DNA of 64,000 nucleotides from Legionella spiritensis (GTDB lineage Bacteria; Pseudomonadota; Gammaproteobacteria; Legionellales; Legionellaceae): NCBI RefSeq assembly GCF_900186965.1, contig NZ_LT906457.1, positions 584,501 to 648,500 of the forward strand, read 5' to 3'. Shown piece by piece: positions 63,650 to 64,000 of this stretch (position 1 is its first letter; each line of letters starts with the position of its first letter). The notes under the pieces were generated by a model. It saw only the letters and a program-made list of their open reading frames with translations, ran no database searches and was not told where the DNA came from. The position numbers and the translations under genes were made by a program.

Positions 63650-64000
63650 ATGAACAATAAAATTATTCACCATAAACTGCGCCGTGATCTTGGTTTGTCA
63701 GGTGCGACATTGATGGGTTTGGGTTCTATTCTCGGTACAGGTGTGTTTGTCAGCATTGGTGTTGCATCCGGTGTGACAGGATCATCAGTTATTTTTGCTA
63801 TTATGCTTGCCGCATTGGTTGCAACCTGCAATGCTTTATCGAGCGCACAACTTGCAGCCAGCCATCCGGTGAGTGGTGGAACTTATGAATACGGCTATCG
63901 TTATCTTCATCCGGCGATAGGATTCACCGCCGGGTGGATGTTTTTATGCGCTAAAACCGCTTCGGCCGCAACCGCGGCTCTGGGTTTCGCAGGGTATTTT
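63650..64000 (+). CDS. APC-family amino-acid permease, partial at window end
   Basis: The first 117 residues are seen: LRRDLGLSGATLMGLGSILG (the APC entry helix), then VSGGTYEYGYRYLHPAIG, typical of APC transporters. The rest lies beyond the window. Confidence 0.85.
   Translation, partial: MNNKIIHHKLRRDLGLSGATLMGLGSILGTGVFVSIGVASGVTGSSVIFAIMLAALVATCNALSSAQLAASHPVSGGTYEYGYRYLHPAIGFTAGWMFLCAKTASAATAALGFAGYF

Overview
The window reads as a chromosomal segment of Legionella or a very close relative. The evidence is eukaryote-like and effector-like proteins (a longin/SNARE protein ending in a CAAX box, a ribonuclease-inhibitor-type LRR protein, a HAD plus zinc-protease protein), HipBST- and AbiE-type modules, and AT-rich accessory genes set between higher-GC housekeeping genes. 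The species cannot be named from the sequence alone. No Dot/Icm machinery gene lies in the window, so every statement that a protein is a secreted effector is inference.

Region by region: 1-2.3 kb holds the Ykt6-like SNARE mimic, an S-adenosylhomocysteine-hydrolase-like protein and a coiled-coil protein. 2.4-9 kb holds a nested inverted-repeat element and a complete tripartite ABC export operon on the minus strand (HlyD adaptor, double ATPase, two ABC-2 permeases, outer-membrane factor). 9.1-10 kb is a yqjD/yqjE/yqjK-like trio and 10.1-14.3 kb an Lhr-type helicase. 14.4-23 kb holds a very AT-rich HAD plus M91-like protease protein, a small protein, a carotenoid oxygenase with a membrane domain, a pentameric ligand-gated ion channel paired with a four-helix sensor protein, and the LRR protein.

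A CAT-anticodon tRNA gene (23271-23347) is the integration site of a genomic island of about 16 kb. A 41-bp piece of its 3' half is repeated at 39408-39448, next to an intact tyrosine integrase (38024-39250). The island holds a pentapeptide/two-membrane-segment protein with a nucleotidyltransferase and a small partner, a mobilisation core (TraK-like protein, an IncP-type nic/oriT sequence, a DUF927 protein and an AlpA-like regulator), two HipA-family modules, a DUF1778-GNAT toxin-antitoxin pair, a Fic protein, an IS3-family element and many regulatory repeats. Duplicated traK ends, promoter regions and integrase fragments show that it is a composite of related elements.

From 39.5 to 55.3 kb lies a second, more decayed accessory stretch: two serine hydrolases, IS6/JmjC/GNAT/MFS remnants, a dihaem cytochrome c with a cytochrome b561, AbiE, a third integrase remnant, a two-component system bracketed by two proteins with the same short Cys-rich N-terminus, and a HipBST operon. 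The last part holds an undescribed pair made of a giant protein with a lamin-tail-like C-terminus and a zincin protease (55.8-60.4 kb), a ZnuBC-type metal importer with a new small membrane protein, a methyltransferase, a small hypothetical protein and the start of an amino-acid permease.

The accessory DNA is dense in stress, addiction and defence modules: three HipA-family loci with different architectures, AbiE, DUF1778-GNAT, Fic and the nucleotidyltransferase operon. The most novel candidates are the SNARE mimic, the HAD/M91 protein, the lamin-tail/zincin pair, the pentapeptide-nucleotidyltransferase operon and the shared Cys-rich leader around the two-component system.
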